A stretch of DNA of 21,349 nucleotides from Bacteroidales bacterium (GCA_004551865.1 SFPR01000029.1:1-21349); one strand, 5' to 3'; shown: positions 7,921 through 15,812, counted from the first letter of the stretch. Program-made: numbers and translations. The notes: generated by a model not told the origin, from the letters alone.

Positions 7921-8640
7921 ATGAAAAGAAATTTGTTGCTTATAAGCAATTCTACCAATGCAGGAGAAAAATATCTCGATTGGTGCAAAGACTTGATAAA
8001 GGATTTCTGTAACGAAAGCGGAGTAAAAAATGTGCTTTTTATTCCTTACGCAGGTGTTTCGATGGGATATGACAACTACGAAACCAAGGTAAAGGCTGTG
8101 TTTGAGACCTTGGGATTGAACCTTTACAGCATTCACAAACAAGCAGATGCAAAAAAGGCTGTTCAAGAGGCAGAGTGCATAGCCGTAGGCGGAGGAAACA
8201 CATTCCATTTGGTGTATGAATTGTATCGCAACGGCATTATGGAACTCATTTCCCAAAGAGCAAAAGAGGGAGTTGCCTACATGGGTTGGTCGGCAGGAAG
8301 CAATGTGGCTGGAATGAGCCTCAAAACAACCAACGATATGCCGATTATCGAACCCGAGAGCTTTGATTGCATGAAACTTGTGCCGTTCCAAATCAATCCT
8401 CACTACACCGATTTCTTTGATCCTAAGCACGGTGGTGAAACAAGAGACGACAGATTGAACGAGTTTACCAAAGTAAATCCCGATATGTGGGTTGCAGCAA
8501 TCAGAGAAGCCACAGCTCTAAGATTGAAAGAAGGAAAGTTGAGCCTTATCGGTCGAAACAACAAGATGAAAGTGTTCCACGGCTCCGACGAACCAAAAGA
8601 ATATGATTTGAATGCGGACATCAACTTCCTTATGAAGTAA
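7921..8640 (+). CDS. pepE: Dipeptidase E (alpha-aspartyl dipeptidase, peptidase family S51)
   Basis: PepE is a cytoplasmic serine peptidase that cleaves Asp-X dipeptides. The 239-residue product is close to the usual 229-240. The nucleophile elbow GWSAGSNVAG places the serine at S124. INPHY gives H161, and the IREATAL segment gives E196. These are each four residues beyond the known Ser120/His157/Glu192 triad of the Salmonella enzyme, so the spacing is conserved exactly. GGGNTFHLVYEL (residues 90-101) is the other family signature. There is no signal peptide. The ATG at 7921 is preceded by a -7 promoter element. The next gene, a tRNA-modification enzyme, begins 14 bases after the stop, so the two are probably co-transcribed although the functions are unrelated. 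Confidence 0.95.
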   Translation: MKRNLLLISNSTNAGEKYLDWCKDLIKDFCNESGVKNVLFIPYAGVSMGYDNYETKVKAVFETLGLNLYSIHKQADAKKAVQEAECIAVGGGNTFHLVYELYRNGIMELISQRAKEGVAYMGWSAGSNVAGMSLKTTNDMPIIEPESFDCMKLVPFQINPHYTDFFDPKHGGETRDDRLNEFTKVNPDMWVAAIREATALRLKEGKLSLIGRNNKMKVFHGSDEPKEYDLNADINFLMK

Positions 8641-8654
8641 GAAGAGTTTTGACA

Positions 8655-9200
8655 ATGTTTGAAACACAGATATTAAAGGTCGGTGGGGTAATTCTTTATC
8701 CCACCGATACTATTTGGGGACTTGGTTGCGATGCGACCAATCGAGAGGCAATTGAACGAATTATTCAAATCAAGGGTCGGAGTGCAAACAAAAATCTGTT
8801 GATTTTGGTAAGCGATGAAGAAATGTTGGCAGAGTATGTGGAGAGTATCCCCTCTTGTGCAAGAGATTTGCTGCATTCGGTTCAGACTCCTGCCACAATA
8901 ATTTATCCCCAAGCCAAAAACCTGCCCATAGACTTGTTGTCAAACAACCAAAGTATCGGAATACGCATACCGAAGCACGACTATTGTCAGAGACTGCTCA
9001 AAGAGTTTGGCAAACCCATTGTAAGCACATCGGCAAACCTGAGCGGAATGCCCTCACCCGAGAACTTTTCGCAAGTAGTTCCCGACATATTGCAGGCGGT
9101 CGATTATGTGGCAGAGCAAGACAGAGAAGACAAAGAGCAACACTCCGCCTCCTCAATCTTCATTGTCGAAAGCGACAATTCTCTTCGGCAGATAAGATAA
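8655..9200 (+). CDS. tsaC: Threonylcarbamoyl-AMP synthase, Sua5/YciO/YrdC/YwlC family
   Basis: This enzyme makes L-threonylcarbamoyl-AMP from threonine, bicarbonate and ATP, the first step of the universal t6A37 modification of ANN-decoding tRNAs. The product is 181 residues, typical of the short TsaC/YrdC form without the extra Sua5 domain. Signatures are YPTDTIWGLGCDA (residues 15-27), KGRSANKNLLILV (40-52), the segment around GIRIPKH (102-108) and STSANLSG (124-131), which form the nucleotide and threonine pocket. An upstream in-frame TTG at 8649 is possible, but the ATG at 8655 is better placed after the purine-rich AGAAGAG. YciO-type paralogues share the fold, so the exact subgroup is slightly uncertain. 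Confidence 0.9.
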   Translation: MFETQILKVGGVILYPTDTIWGLGCDATNREAIERIIQIKGRSANKNLLILVSDEEMLAEYVESIPSCARDLLHSVQTPATIIYPQAKNLPIDLLSNNQSIGIRIPKHDYCQRLLKEFGKPIVSTSANLSGMPSPENFSQVVPDILQAVDYVAEQDREDKEQHSASSIFIVESDNSLRQIR

Positions 9201-9203
9201 CAA

Positions 9204-9244
9204 GAAGAGAGAACTTGCGACTGTTTTAGCCGTGTCCTCTCTTC
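9204..9244. terminator. Inverted repeat between convergent genes, possible terminator
   Basis: GAAGAGAG (9204-9211) and CTCTCTTC (9237-9244) form an eight-base stem with a 25-base loop in the 69-base gap between tsaC and the convergent DUF5723-type gene. There is no clear U-tract on either side, so termination is only suggested by position. Confidence 0.3.
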
Positions 9245-9269
9245 AATTTGAAACTATAATAACTTAGCT

Positions 9270-10688
9270 TTAATCTATCTTCTTCCAATAAGGTCTGCTA
9301 CCGATTGCGATGTTTGCTCCCACAATGAAGGAAACACCGCTCAAATCTGCCACATTAAAGGATACTCCTCTTGCAATGTCCAATGTTGTTCCAAAATGGA
9401 AGTCAAACACACCCGAATGGAAGTTCATGAGGAATGAAGGGTTGAATGCGGAAGCAGAATTGAAAGTATTTCCAGCCGAAAAGGTGAAATACTTGGAGTG
9501 AAAGCCGTAAAACAAAGATGCAGCAGGCTCAAAATGTCCGCCGTCGGACAACTTGCAGGAAGCAAGTGCGTGGAGAAAATTGTTGTTTGCGAACCTCCAA
9601 CTATAACCAGCCCTTATCTTCATCGGAGTTGAGGTTCGATATGAGCTGCTTTCAACAGTGTGAATATCAAAAGCTGTTTTCAAACTATCTACAATGTCCG
9701 AAAAGTATTGTTCAAAGGAGTTTCCAAGCTCGTCAATCGAAGCCGAAACACCCTCAAAGCTCACTTGGCTGCCCGGATTGACGCTTACAACACTCTGACA
9801 GTGAGACTTCCAATTGATAAAGCCCAAGTCGTTGATGCTCAAACTTACTTCCATTGCATCGTTTATGCGGTATGTTGCTCCCAAATCAAACGCAAATCCG
9901 ATATTGTCCGCAGCCCCTTCAAGCATTTTTTGATAGGCTTCGACGTTAAACTCTTGCGTTGCTTCCTCTTGGGTTACCGAAGAAATGACAACATTTCCTG
10001 CTATGTTGGAAGTGCGAATGTCCAAGTCGCATTCTGCGTTGATTTCGTCTTGTTCATTGAACAAAAGTCGCACATTTGCCCTTTGGGTATTGACATTGAC
10101 CAATCCATTCAAGACTTTTGCCCTCACACCTATGGTCAGACGGTCGTTTATCTCTCGGGCATAGCCGAAAGAGTTTGACAAATAGGCTGTATAGTCTATC
10201 AACTCGCCGTCAAAGAGTGCCGCCTCGCCCGAAGCAACGTCTGTTCCGTACATCAACAAGTCGAATATGCCCTTTGAAAACGACAACCTGCCGTCCATTA
10301 CAAACGACATATCGTAAGAGAAAAAGTTTTTGCCGACCCTGAATCCGAAAGCGAGAATATCCACATCGCAACCGAGGATTATGCGATTGTTATTCTTCAA
10401 CTTGGACGAAAATCCTGCCACATCTATTTGCAAAGAATCGGGATAAATAGGGTGAGTGTGGATTAAATCGTGATAACACAGCCCCGAGGTCGAAAATCCC
10501 GGCATAAAGTTTCCCGCACCGACCGAAAAATAAAAGTTGTTTGTCGAAGTCATTGCAGGATTTCCAAAACTTGTTTGTGGTATCTCCCTGAAAAAATAAG
10601 ATATTTCTTGTCTTTGAGCCTTTATCATGCCGCATTGCAAAGTCATAACGACCAAAAGCAATGCCAATATATGCTTTCTACTTAACAT
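9270..10688 (-). CDS. DUF5723-type envelope protein, predicted outer-membrane barrel
   Basis: The 472-residue product begins with a signal peptide (MLSRKHILALLLVVMTLQCG, cleavage after IKA near residue 25). The mature start (SYFFREIPQTSFGNPAMTS) contains the N-P-A-x element seen near the start of PorV/FadL-like and DUF5723 barrels. The rest consists of beta strands, including GYAREINDRLTIGVRAKVLN and DLGATYRINDAMEVSLSIND, as in proteins that list strand pairs of an outer-membrane barrel. The C-terminus does not end in phenylalanine. It lies 32 bases downstream of the lipoprotein gene on the same strand, so the two are probably one operon. A surface complex of barrel and lipoprotein is plausible but is inference. 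DUF5723 is assigned from memory of the family pattern; the function is unknown. Confidence 0.7.
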   Translation of the reverse strand: MLSRKHILALLLVVMTLQCGMIKAQRQEISYFFREIPQTSFGNPAMTSTNNFYFSVGAGNFMPGFSTSGLCYHDLIHTHPIYPDSLQIDVAGFSSKLKNNNRIILGCDVDILAFGFRVGKNFFSYDMSFVMDGRLSFSKGIFDLLMYGTDVASGEAALFDGELIDYTAYLSNSFGYAREINDRLTIGVRAKVLNGLVNVNTQRANVRLLFNEQDEINAECDLDIRTSNIAGNVVISSVTQEEATQEFNVEAYQKMLEGAADNIGFAFDLGATYRINDAMEVSLSINDLGFINWKSHCQSVVSVNPGSQVSFEGVSASIDELGNSFEQYFSDIVDSLKTAFDIHTVESSSYRTSTPMKIRAGYSWRFANNNFLHALASCKLSDGGHFEPAASLFYGFHSKYFTFSAGNTFNSASAFNPSFLMNFHSGVFDFHFGTTLDIARGVSFNVADLSGVSFIVGANIAIGSRPYWKKID

Positions 10689-10720
10689 AATGCTTATCTG
10701 TTTTGTGTTTTACGAGATTA

Positions 10721-12418
10721 TTAAAATGTGATATTGGTAATTGCTTTGACAGAAGCATTTATCCTTACTGCCGCATCTTTTTTGAAGCGGACGTATGGGC
10801 GGTTTGAGCCGCTGTCTGATGAAGTATTCAATCGGATTGCAAATTTGACCGAAGACGCCTGCCTCAATACTTCATACTTTTCGGCGGTCAATTCCAACTT
10901 TATGTTGTCTTGTCTTGGTCGAAGCACGTTTCCGTCCGAATCGACGGGCGAACCCTCAATCACAAGAGGCTTTGCAAAAAGCGTATCGAAGATATTTCCG
11001 TTCGAGTCTGCCAAATAGAAATTCACTTCCAAAGATGCAGGGAACTCATTCTCTACCATGAGATTTAATTCTGCCGATTTGATATAATCATTCTCCTCCA
11101 AGAAATTCAGACTTGAAGTTTCAGTTTCGTAATGCAGGTCGGTGAGCTTTGCAGTCAGCGGAAGACGTGTCCGAGTGTTCATTGCAATGAAAGAAGAGAA
11201 CGGATAGACAAACGCAGGATAGCTTTGGTCATACAATCTGTCCGAAAAATGTATGTCCAAATTGTAATGTATTTTATTAGGAAGCACTTCTATTGCAGCA
11301 GCATCTGTTGTGAGAATGTTGCTTGACGTTCCTATTTGTCCGGGAAGGGGAGCCCTTGTGATGCGAAGGGTATCGGTAGGAGCAAAAAAGGCAGTCTGTG
11401 TTCCGTTTGCAGTAAGGCTATAAACATTTGGAACAACGTATGCTCCAATTCCCACATTGGTTGCGGTTTCTACCTCAAATATCAGCTTCTGAAAGTCAAT
11501 TCCTCCCGAAGAAATGAAGTTGCTAACTTCCTCATTGTCGAAATAAGCCAAGTCTATCGAGTCTGAAACAGGCACAACGGCATTTCCGACTTTTCCATAC
11601 GCCAAATCTATTCTCAGAGGCATGATATTGAGAGTGGTATTCACCGCAAAATCGCCTCCGGTCGAAGAAAGGTTGCTCGACAAGTCGATAACAATGCGGT
11701 ATCTCAGGTCAAGAAATGTTTTATCGCCCTGACCAACGCTGTCTTTGAGCGATACGGCATACCCGGACAGGTCTATGCTGTTGCTTGGCAGCGTTCCGGT
11801 CGAAGAACATATCTGAATACGCTGCGTATATGGCATTCCGGTCAAAATATCCTTGATTCCGGACGAACTTAACTCGATATAAACATCAAAAGGTAGCACT
11901 GTGGAAGATTGTATCCCGATTCCGCCCGAAGTCAAAATAAGACTGTCTATTGAGACTCCTTCTTCTATTTCGGGGACTTCCACACTTATATCTTCCATTT
12001 CAACTCCCATTGCAGGATATGCCACACTTACGTCGGACAAATCAACTCCCGAAGAGACCAAACTGCTCACATCCGGAACGGAAATCGCAGGAAGTTCTAT
12101 CGAAACGTCGGACATTCCGTCTATTATGCCGACAAAGTCATTTACATCGAAAGTATCCGACCGTGTATAGACAAATTCAAGATATTCTCCGTTGCCATCG
12201 TTGCGGCTTATCAGCTCCATGCCTTCCACATCTGCCAAAAGAGAATCAAAATTTAGGAAATCACTCAACTTAACCTCAGTATCAAACAAACGAACTCCCA
12301 ATGCAGGGTTTATGGTTGTTTGAGACAAGCGGTCAAAATCAAAATCTTCTTCGTCGATACACGACCAACACATCATAACACAAGCGGTCATGACGGCAAA
12401 GCGTACTAATTTTTTCAT
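10721..12418 (-). CDS. Predicted surface lipoprotein, unknown function
   Basis: The 565-residue product has a type II signal peptide, MKKLVRFAVMTACVMMCWSC, with the lipidated cysteine at C20. The next residues IDEEDFDFD are strongly acidic, resembling the Bacteroidota lipoprotein export signal that sends proteins to the cell surface. The mature protein is Ser/Val/Asp-rich and predicted almost all beta (for example VSIELPAISVPDVSSLVSSG, then strand-turn segments with Asn-Thr and Gly-Thr). A C-terminal region with LNLMVENEFPASLEVNFYLA resembles beta-sandwich modules. I do not recognise a named family. It is the first gene of a two-gene operon with the DUF5723-type gene, and the best-matching promoter of the window (12438-12468) sits just upstream. 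Confidence 0.75.
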   Translation of the reverse strand: MKKLVRFAVMTACVMMCWSCIDEEDFDFDRLSQTTINPALGVRLFDTEVKLSDFLNFDSLLADVEGMELISRNDGNGEYLEFVYTRSDTFDVNDFVGIIDGMSDVSIELPAISVPDVSSLVSSGVDLSDVSVAYPAMGVEMEDISVEVPEIEEGVSIDSLILTSGGIGIQSSTVLPFDVYIELSSSGIKDILTGMPYTQRIQICSSTGTLPSNSIDLSGYAVSLKDSVGQGDKTFLDLRYRIVIDLSSNLSSTGGDFAVNTTLNIMPLRIDLAYGKVGNAVVPVSDSIDLAYFDNEEVSNFISSGGIDFQKLIFEVETATNVGIGAYVVPNVYSLTANGTQTAFFAPTDTLRITRAPLPGQIGTSSNILTTDAAAIEVLPNKIHYNLDIHFSDRLYDQSYPAFVYPFSSFIAMNTRTRLPLTAKLTDLHYETETSSLNFLEENDYIKSAELNLMVENEFPASLEVNFYLADSNGNIFDTLFAKPLVIEGSPVDSDGNVLRPRQDNIKLELTAEKYEVLRQASSVKFAIRLNTSSDSGSNRPYVRFKKDAAVRINASVKAITNITF

Positions 12419-12437
12419 AAAGCATCTTTTTTCGCTG

Positions 12438-12468
12438 CAAAATTAGTACTTTATTGCAAAATGACAAA
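12438..12468 (-). promoter_or_regulatory. Bacteroidota-type promoter of the lipoprotein operon
   Basis: On the minus strand, TTTG (12465-12468) is followed by exactly 19 bases and then TAATTTTG (12438-12445). This is a complete match to the TTTG-N19-TAnnTTTG consensus. The leader to the ATG at 12418 would be about 15 bases. Confidence 0.75.
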
Positions 12469-12485
12469 GAATTTGCTAACAAATA

Positions 12486-13847
12486 TTATATAATGTCTGT
12501 TTTTTCGGGCGTTTCGTCCAATTCTTCCGCCGTCTCGTTTAATTCTTTCGGAGTTTCTGTCGTCTGATTTGCCGTTTTGTCCGACGGATTCGGGTTATTG
12601 GTTTTTGATTTCTTTGAAAATCCGCCTTTTTGTCTGAAAACAAACTGCATAGCCACCGCAAAACGAGGGTATCTCTCTATTAAAAGAATGAGAATTGAGC
12701 AAAGGAGAATTGAAAACAATACTACAGAGAAAGTAATGTACTTTATGCTTTCGCCTCCGGGCAAGCCAAGCTGCTCAGGCACCGATGCCAAAACGGCAGC
12801 CGCCAATCCCTTTGGTATCATTACCGATATAGCGCTCTTATCAAAAGAGTTGGCAGACGAAGGCGAGAAAAATTTGGCGACAATCACCCTTACACCAAAC
12901 AGAGCCAAGGTAATAATTGCACCAATCATGATTGAGTGGAAGTCTGAGAAAGGAATACTCAAACCAACATAGACAAAGAAAAATGTTTTCAGCACAAAAC
13001 CTATCTCGCCTATGAAAGATTTTTCGTTGTCATTAAGTTTCAAGTTTTTGTTCTTTTGATATTTTTCAAGGAACTTAAAGTTAAAATATTCCATGTTTGC
13101 AATCGTTATTCCGAAAGCCAAGGACGCTATTGCACCACTATAACCCAACACTTCGGCAACCCCATATATTATAAAAAGGTAGGCAGGTGTCAAAAACATT
13201 GAGTTTCTCAGCTGTCTTATCTTTTGCAAAAGGCTTGCCCAAACGATTGCTCCGACAAATCCTATCAAGATTGCCAAAACAAAAGACGACAACACATTGC
13301 CCGCAACCTTGCCTACATTCAAACCATTGCCCATGAGCTTTGCGTCAATGAAAGCAAAAGCAAACACAATACACAAGACGTCTGTCAGAGCCGACTCTAA
13401 AATCAGAGAGGTCTTCGTTTGGTTGGAGAGTTTCAGGTGTTGGGCAAGAGGAATGACCACTGCGGAAGATGTGCCTGCCAAAATGCTGCCGGTAATTATG
13501 CTGTTGAGCAAATCCATTCCAAAAAAATTGCATATAACACTGACAATCACTGCAGCAGAAAGAAAACTGCTGGCGGTGAGTTTGATTGTTGAACGCCACG
13601 ATTCTTTCAAATCGCTTATGCTTATACCTGTTCCGCCTTCAAAAAGGATAACAACGAGTGTTACGGAGGTGAATACGCTACCCATGCTACCGAAATCTTC
13701 GGGTGTAACCAAGTTCAAAACCGGTCCTATCAAAACTCCGATAATCAGCAACAAGAGAACATCGGGTATCTTCTTCTTGCTGAAAATCATGGAGAAGAGG
13801 TGTGCCGAAAAAACGAGCAATCCCAAAAATATCAGTGCAGTTCCCAT
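12486..13847 (-). CDS. Cation:proton antiporter (CPA family), probably Na+/H+
   Basis: The 453-residue inner-membrane protein has about a dozen hydrophobic helices, starting with MGTALIFLGLLVFSAHLF. Family signs are LFEGG (residues 68-72), the AGTSSAVV segment (124-131) in the unwound-helix region, ESALTD (151-156) and a conserved basic helix (GVRVIVAKFFSP). The position that carries ND in electroneutral CPA1 exchangers and DD in electrogenic ones reads TD here, with D156 the likely ion-binding carboxylate. The 40-residue cytoplasmic tail is low in complexity and acidic (from about residue 413, rich in Thr, Asn, Glu and Pro); no RCK/TrkA-N domain is present. The start lies 19 bases after the end of the -1 frame of dnaX, so it is probably transcribed with dnaX. 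Specificity for Na+ over K+ is not visible. Confidence 0.85.
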   Translation of the reverse strand: MGTALIFLGLLVFSAHLFSMIFSKKKIPDVLLLLIIGVLIGPVLNLVTPEDFGSMGSVFTSVTLVVILFEGGTGISISDLKESWRSTIKLTASSFLSAAVIVSVICNFFGMDLLNSIITGSILAGTSSAVVIPLAQHLKLSNQTKTSLILESALTDVLCIVFAFAFIDAKLMGNGLNVGKVAGNVLSSFVLAILIGFVGAIVWASLLQKIRQLRNSMFLTPAYLFIIYGVAEVLGYSGAIASLAFGITIANMEYFNFKFLEKYQKNKNLKLNDNEKSFIGEIGFVLKTFFFVYVGLSIPFSDFHSIMIGAIITLALFGVRVIVAKFFSPSSANSFDKSAISVMIPKGLAAAVLASVPEQLGLPGGESIKYITFSVVLFSILLCSILILLIERYPRFAVAMQFVFRQKGGFSKKSKTNNPNPSDKTANQTTETPKELNETAEELDETPEKTDII

Positions 13848-13866
13848 TACATTTTTTGTTTAATTG

Positions 13867-14334
13867 TCAATATTCAAAGTCGCAATCAAATACTTGTTTT
13901 AGTTTTTCAACTCCTTTTTGCTTTTTTACAAAATAGGAATAAGTGTCGGCAGTGGTATAAACCTTGGTTTCGACCTTTTCCAACTGACATTTTACCTGAA
14001 TAAAAAAGTCATCGCTGCCCACATCTTGTTTAACAAACGCCATAATCTTTTGTTTGTTGCGTTCTATGTCTTGTTCTGACAAAGAATTATTGACTTCAAA
14101 TATGATGCAGTTGTCGTATCCTCTTGTGCAGTTGGCACTCTGCAATGAAAATGCAAGGTTTGGATTAGTTGGTTTGATACTTTCGGCAAATCGAAGGACA
14201 GATTGCCTTATCGTTTCAAAGTTTGAGTTTTGCTTTTTCTTCTCAATCTCGTTGTTTTTCTCCCTCAATTCGTCTGACAAAGGCACTGCCTTATTTATCG
14301 AATAGGGTGAAATCATGCCCAAAGTGGCTTTCAC
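13867..14334 (-). CDS. dnaX: C-terminal tail of DnaX tau, in the -1 frame of dnaX
   Basis: Read alone this is a 155-residue frame whose first codon is GTG, with no promoter or ribosome site. The frame is open further back and joins dnaX at its A10 run (14372-14381) by a single -1 step: the codons after the slip read N-D-E-P-D-S-L-K-A-A-P-E-R and run directly into VKATLGMISPY. The segment carries a charged helix (LREKNNEIEKKKQ) and a small alpha/beta domain ending TADTYSYFVKKQKGVEKLKQ and CDFEY, matching the C-terminal style of Bacteroidota tau subunits. In tau this part binds the replicative polymerase and helicase. With the shift the total is 564 residues. The alternative, a separate protein, is unlikely because its start would lie inside dnaX without signals. 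Confidence 0.75.
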   Translation of the reverse strand: MKATLGMISPYSINKAVPLSDELREKNNEIEKKKQNSNFETIRQSVLRFAESIKPTNPNLAFSLQSANCTRGYDNCIIFEVNNSLSEQDIERNKQKIMAFVKQDVGSDDFFIQVKCQLEKVETKVYTTADTYSYFVKKQKGVEKLKQVFDCDFEY

Positions 14335-14351
14335 TCTCTCGGGAGCTGCTT

Positions 14352-15560
14352 TCAGACTGTCGGGTTCGTCATTTTTTTTTTAGCCTCTGCAAGAGGGACA
14401 GATTGAACGGCAGGGGCTTGTTGTTGAACAATGGTTTGTCTTACCGGCTGCGAAGAAGGCTTAACCCCTCCGCTAAGATAAGCCATTCGCATCAAGGCAA
14501 GCTCTACACAAAGCCTCTTATTGTAGCTGTCTTTGTACTCCAAAGCACAACTATTTGCACAACCCAAGGCTTTCAACACAAAGTCCTGAGAAGTGGTTTG
14601 GGCTTGGGCAACATACCTTTGGGCAACCGAACTGCTGACTTGGAGCAAGGAGACAGAAGATTGGTTTTTGCAAACAAGAAGATTGCGAAAGTGTCCTGCC
14701 AATCCTGCCATGAAATGACTGCCTTCAAATCCCTTTTTCAGCACTTGGTCAAACAACAAAAGGCATGAGGGAATATCGCCTGCCAAAAGCATATCTGTGA
14801 GTTTGAAATAGTAGTCATAGTCCAACACATTGAGATTGTCGATTATGTTGTTGTAGGTAAGATTTGCTCCTGTGAAAGAAACAAGCTGGTCAAACATACT
14901 CAGAGCATCTCGCAATCCTCCGTCGGCTTTTTGAGCTATGATATGAAGGGCTTCTTTCTCGAATGCAACGCCCTCTTTGGTCGCAATATATTCCAAATGC
15001 TTGGCAATGTCGTCATTACTTATCCTGTGGAAGTCAAAAATCTGGCAACGAGACAAAATTGTCGGCATTATCTTGTGCTTTTCCGTCGTTGCAAGTATGA
15101 ATTTTGCGTAAGCGGGAGGCTCCTCCAAGGTTTTGAGAAAAGCATTGAACGCCGCAGTCGAAAGCATGTGGACTTCGTCAATGATATATACCTTGTACTT
15201 GCCGTTTTGTGGCGGAATTTTGACTTGTTCTATCAAAGCCCTGATGTCTTCGACCGAGTTGTTTGAGGCTGCGTCCAATTCGACAATGTTAAATGAAGCA
15301 TTGGAATTGAAAGCCTTGCAACTGTCGCATTCGTTGCAGGCTTCTGTCTGCTCTGTAAGGTTGGTGCAGTTGATTGTCTTTGCCAAAATTCTGGCACAAG
15401 TGGTCTTTCCCACACCTCTCGGACCGCAAAACAAAAATGCCTGAGCAAGCTGGTTGTTTCTCAGTGCGTTTTGCAAGGTCGAAGTGATATGTTCCTGTCC
15501 CACAACCGAATGAAAATCACCCGGGCGGTACTTTCGAGCCGATACAACGTAGTTTTCCAT
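14352..15560 (-). CDS. dnaX: DNA polymerase III subunit gamma/tau (0-frame product)
   Basis: DnaX is the AAA+ ATPase of the clamp-loader complex that loads the beta sliding clamp. The 402-residue 0-frame product is gamma-like. Visible parts are Walker A GPRGVGKT (46-53), the zinc cysteines C65, C75, C78 and C81, Walker B-type IIDEVHML (126-133), and sensor 1 with the SRC arginine (ILATTEKHK, then R171). Helical domains II and III follow. The start is ATG 15560 (MENYVVSARKYRP), not the GTG one codon earlier; the near-perfect promoter at 15608-15638 fits. At 14372-14381 a run of ten adenines precedes six unique residues (MTNPTV) and TGA. The rest of tau lies in the -1 frame, so the gene needs frameshifting or transcript slippage to make full-length tau. 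Confidence 0.93.
   Translation of the reverse strand: MENYVVSARKYRPGDFHSVVGQEHITSTLQNALRNNQLAQAFLFCGPRGVGKTTCARILAKTINCTNLTEQTEACNECDSCKAFNSNASFNIVELDAASNNSVEDIRALIEQVKIPPQNGKYKVYIIDEVHMLSTAAFNAFLKTLEEPPAYAKFILATTEKHKIMPTILSRCQIFDFHRISNDDIAKHLEYIATKEGVAFEKEALHIIAQKADGGLRDALSMFDQLVSFTGANLTYNNIIDNLNVLDYDYYFKLTDMLLAGDIPSCLLLFDQVLKKGFEGSHFMAGLAGHFRNLLVCKNQSSVSLLQVSSSVAQRYVAQAQTTSQDFVLKALGCANSCALEYKDSYNKRLCVELALMRMAYLSGGVKPSSQPVRQTIVQQQAPAVQSVPLAEAKKKMTNPTV
14372..14396 (-). promoter_or_regulatory. dnaX frameshift signal: A10 slippery run with an upstream hairpin
   Basis: On the coding strand, a small hairpin CCTCT-TGC-AGAGG (14384-14396) is followed two bases later by ten consecutive A (14372-14381) read as AAA AAA AAA A. 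Stepping back one base joins the 0 frame to the tau tail. Known dnaX cases use A-rich sites (E. coli -1 frameshift; Thermus transcript slippage at A9). No strong downstream pseudoknot or stem-loop is seen, which favours transcript slippage over an E. coli-type signal. A homopolymer sequencing error would produce the same picture. Confidence 0.6.
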
Positions 15561-15607
15561 CACACTATCCTTTAATTCGACAATCCTTTCTCTCCCATAG
15601 AGTTTTG

Positions 15608-15638
15608 CAAAGGTAAAAAATAATCTTCACTCGGCAAA
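15608..15638 (-). promoter_or_regulatory. Bacteroidota-type promoter of dnaX
   Basis: On the minus strand TTTG (15635-15638), 19 bases, then TACCTTTG (15608-15615) gives an exact consensus match. The leader to the ATG at 15560 is about 40 bases. Confidence 0.75.
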
Positions 15639-15654
15639 AGTCATATAGCTGTTT

Positions 15655-15674
15655 TGTGCAGACAAAGCTGCACA
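15655..15674. other. Perfect inverted repeat upstream of the dnaX promoter
   Basis: TGTGCAG (15655-15661) and CTGCACA (15668-15674) form a seven-base-pair stem with the six-base loop ACAAAG. It lies 16 bases upstream of the -33 element. It could be an operator for a dimeric regulator or a terminator of the DUF4139 operon; no U-tract follows on the minus strand. Confidence 0.45.
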
Positions 15675-15734
15675 TCATCAAATATAAACATCTGAATATC
15701 AATTCAAAACAATATCTTCCGAACTCATTGAAAT

Positions 15735-15812
15735 AAAACGCCGTTTTAGCACTGACAAAACGGCGTTTTAGTTAATGCAAAACGCCGTTTTATTTTGTTG
15801 AAACGGCGTTTT
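15735..15812. repeat. Palindrome cluster C: four 13-base units spaced 22, 22 and 21 bases
   Basis: Units start at 15735 (AAAACGCCGTTTT), 15757 (AAAACGGCGTTTT), 15779 (AAAACGCCGTTTT) and 15800 (GAAACGGCGTTTT). Central bases alternate C, G, C, G, so each unit is the reverse complement of its neighbours. The pairs at 15735/15757 and 15757/15779 match over all 13 bases with nine-base loops. It lies between the end of the DUF4139 gene and the dnaX promoter. This is the best-preserved cluster of the family. Confidence 0.92.

Noticed and set aside
7783..8430. 215-codon minus-strand frame opposite pepE
   Set aside because: Cys/His/Phe-rich antisense shadow of a clearly recognised gene with intact catalytic triad.
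13867..14334. Independent small protein downstream of dnaX
   Set aside because: It starts at a GTG inside dnaX without signals and joins the dnaX frame by a single -1 step at A10, so it is better read as the tau tail.
15735..15812. CRISPR-like array
   Set aside because: Units are 13 bases with 8-9 base spacers, far below CRISPR sizes, spacers recur between clusters, and no cas gene is present.
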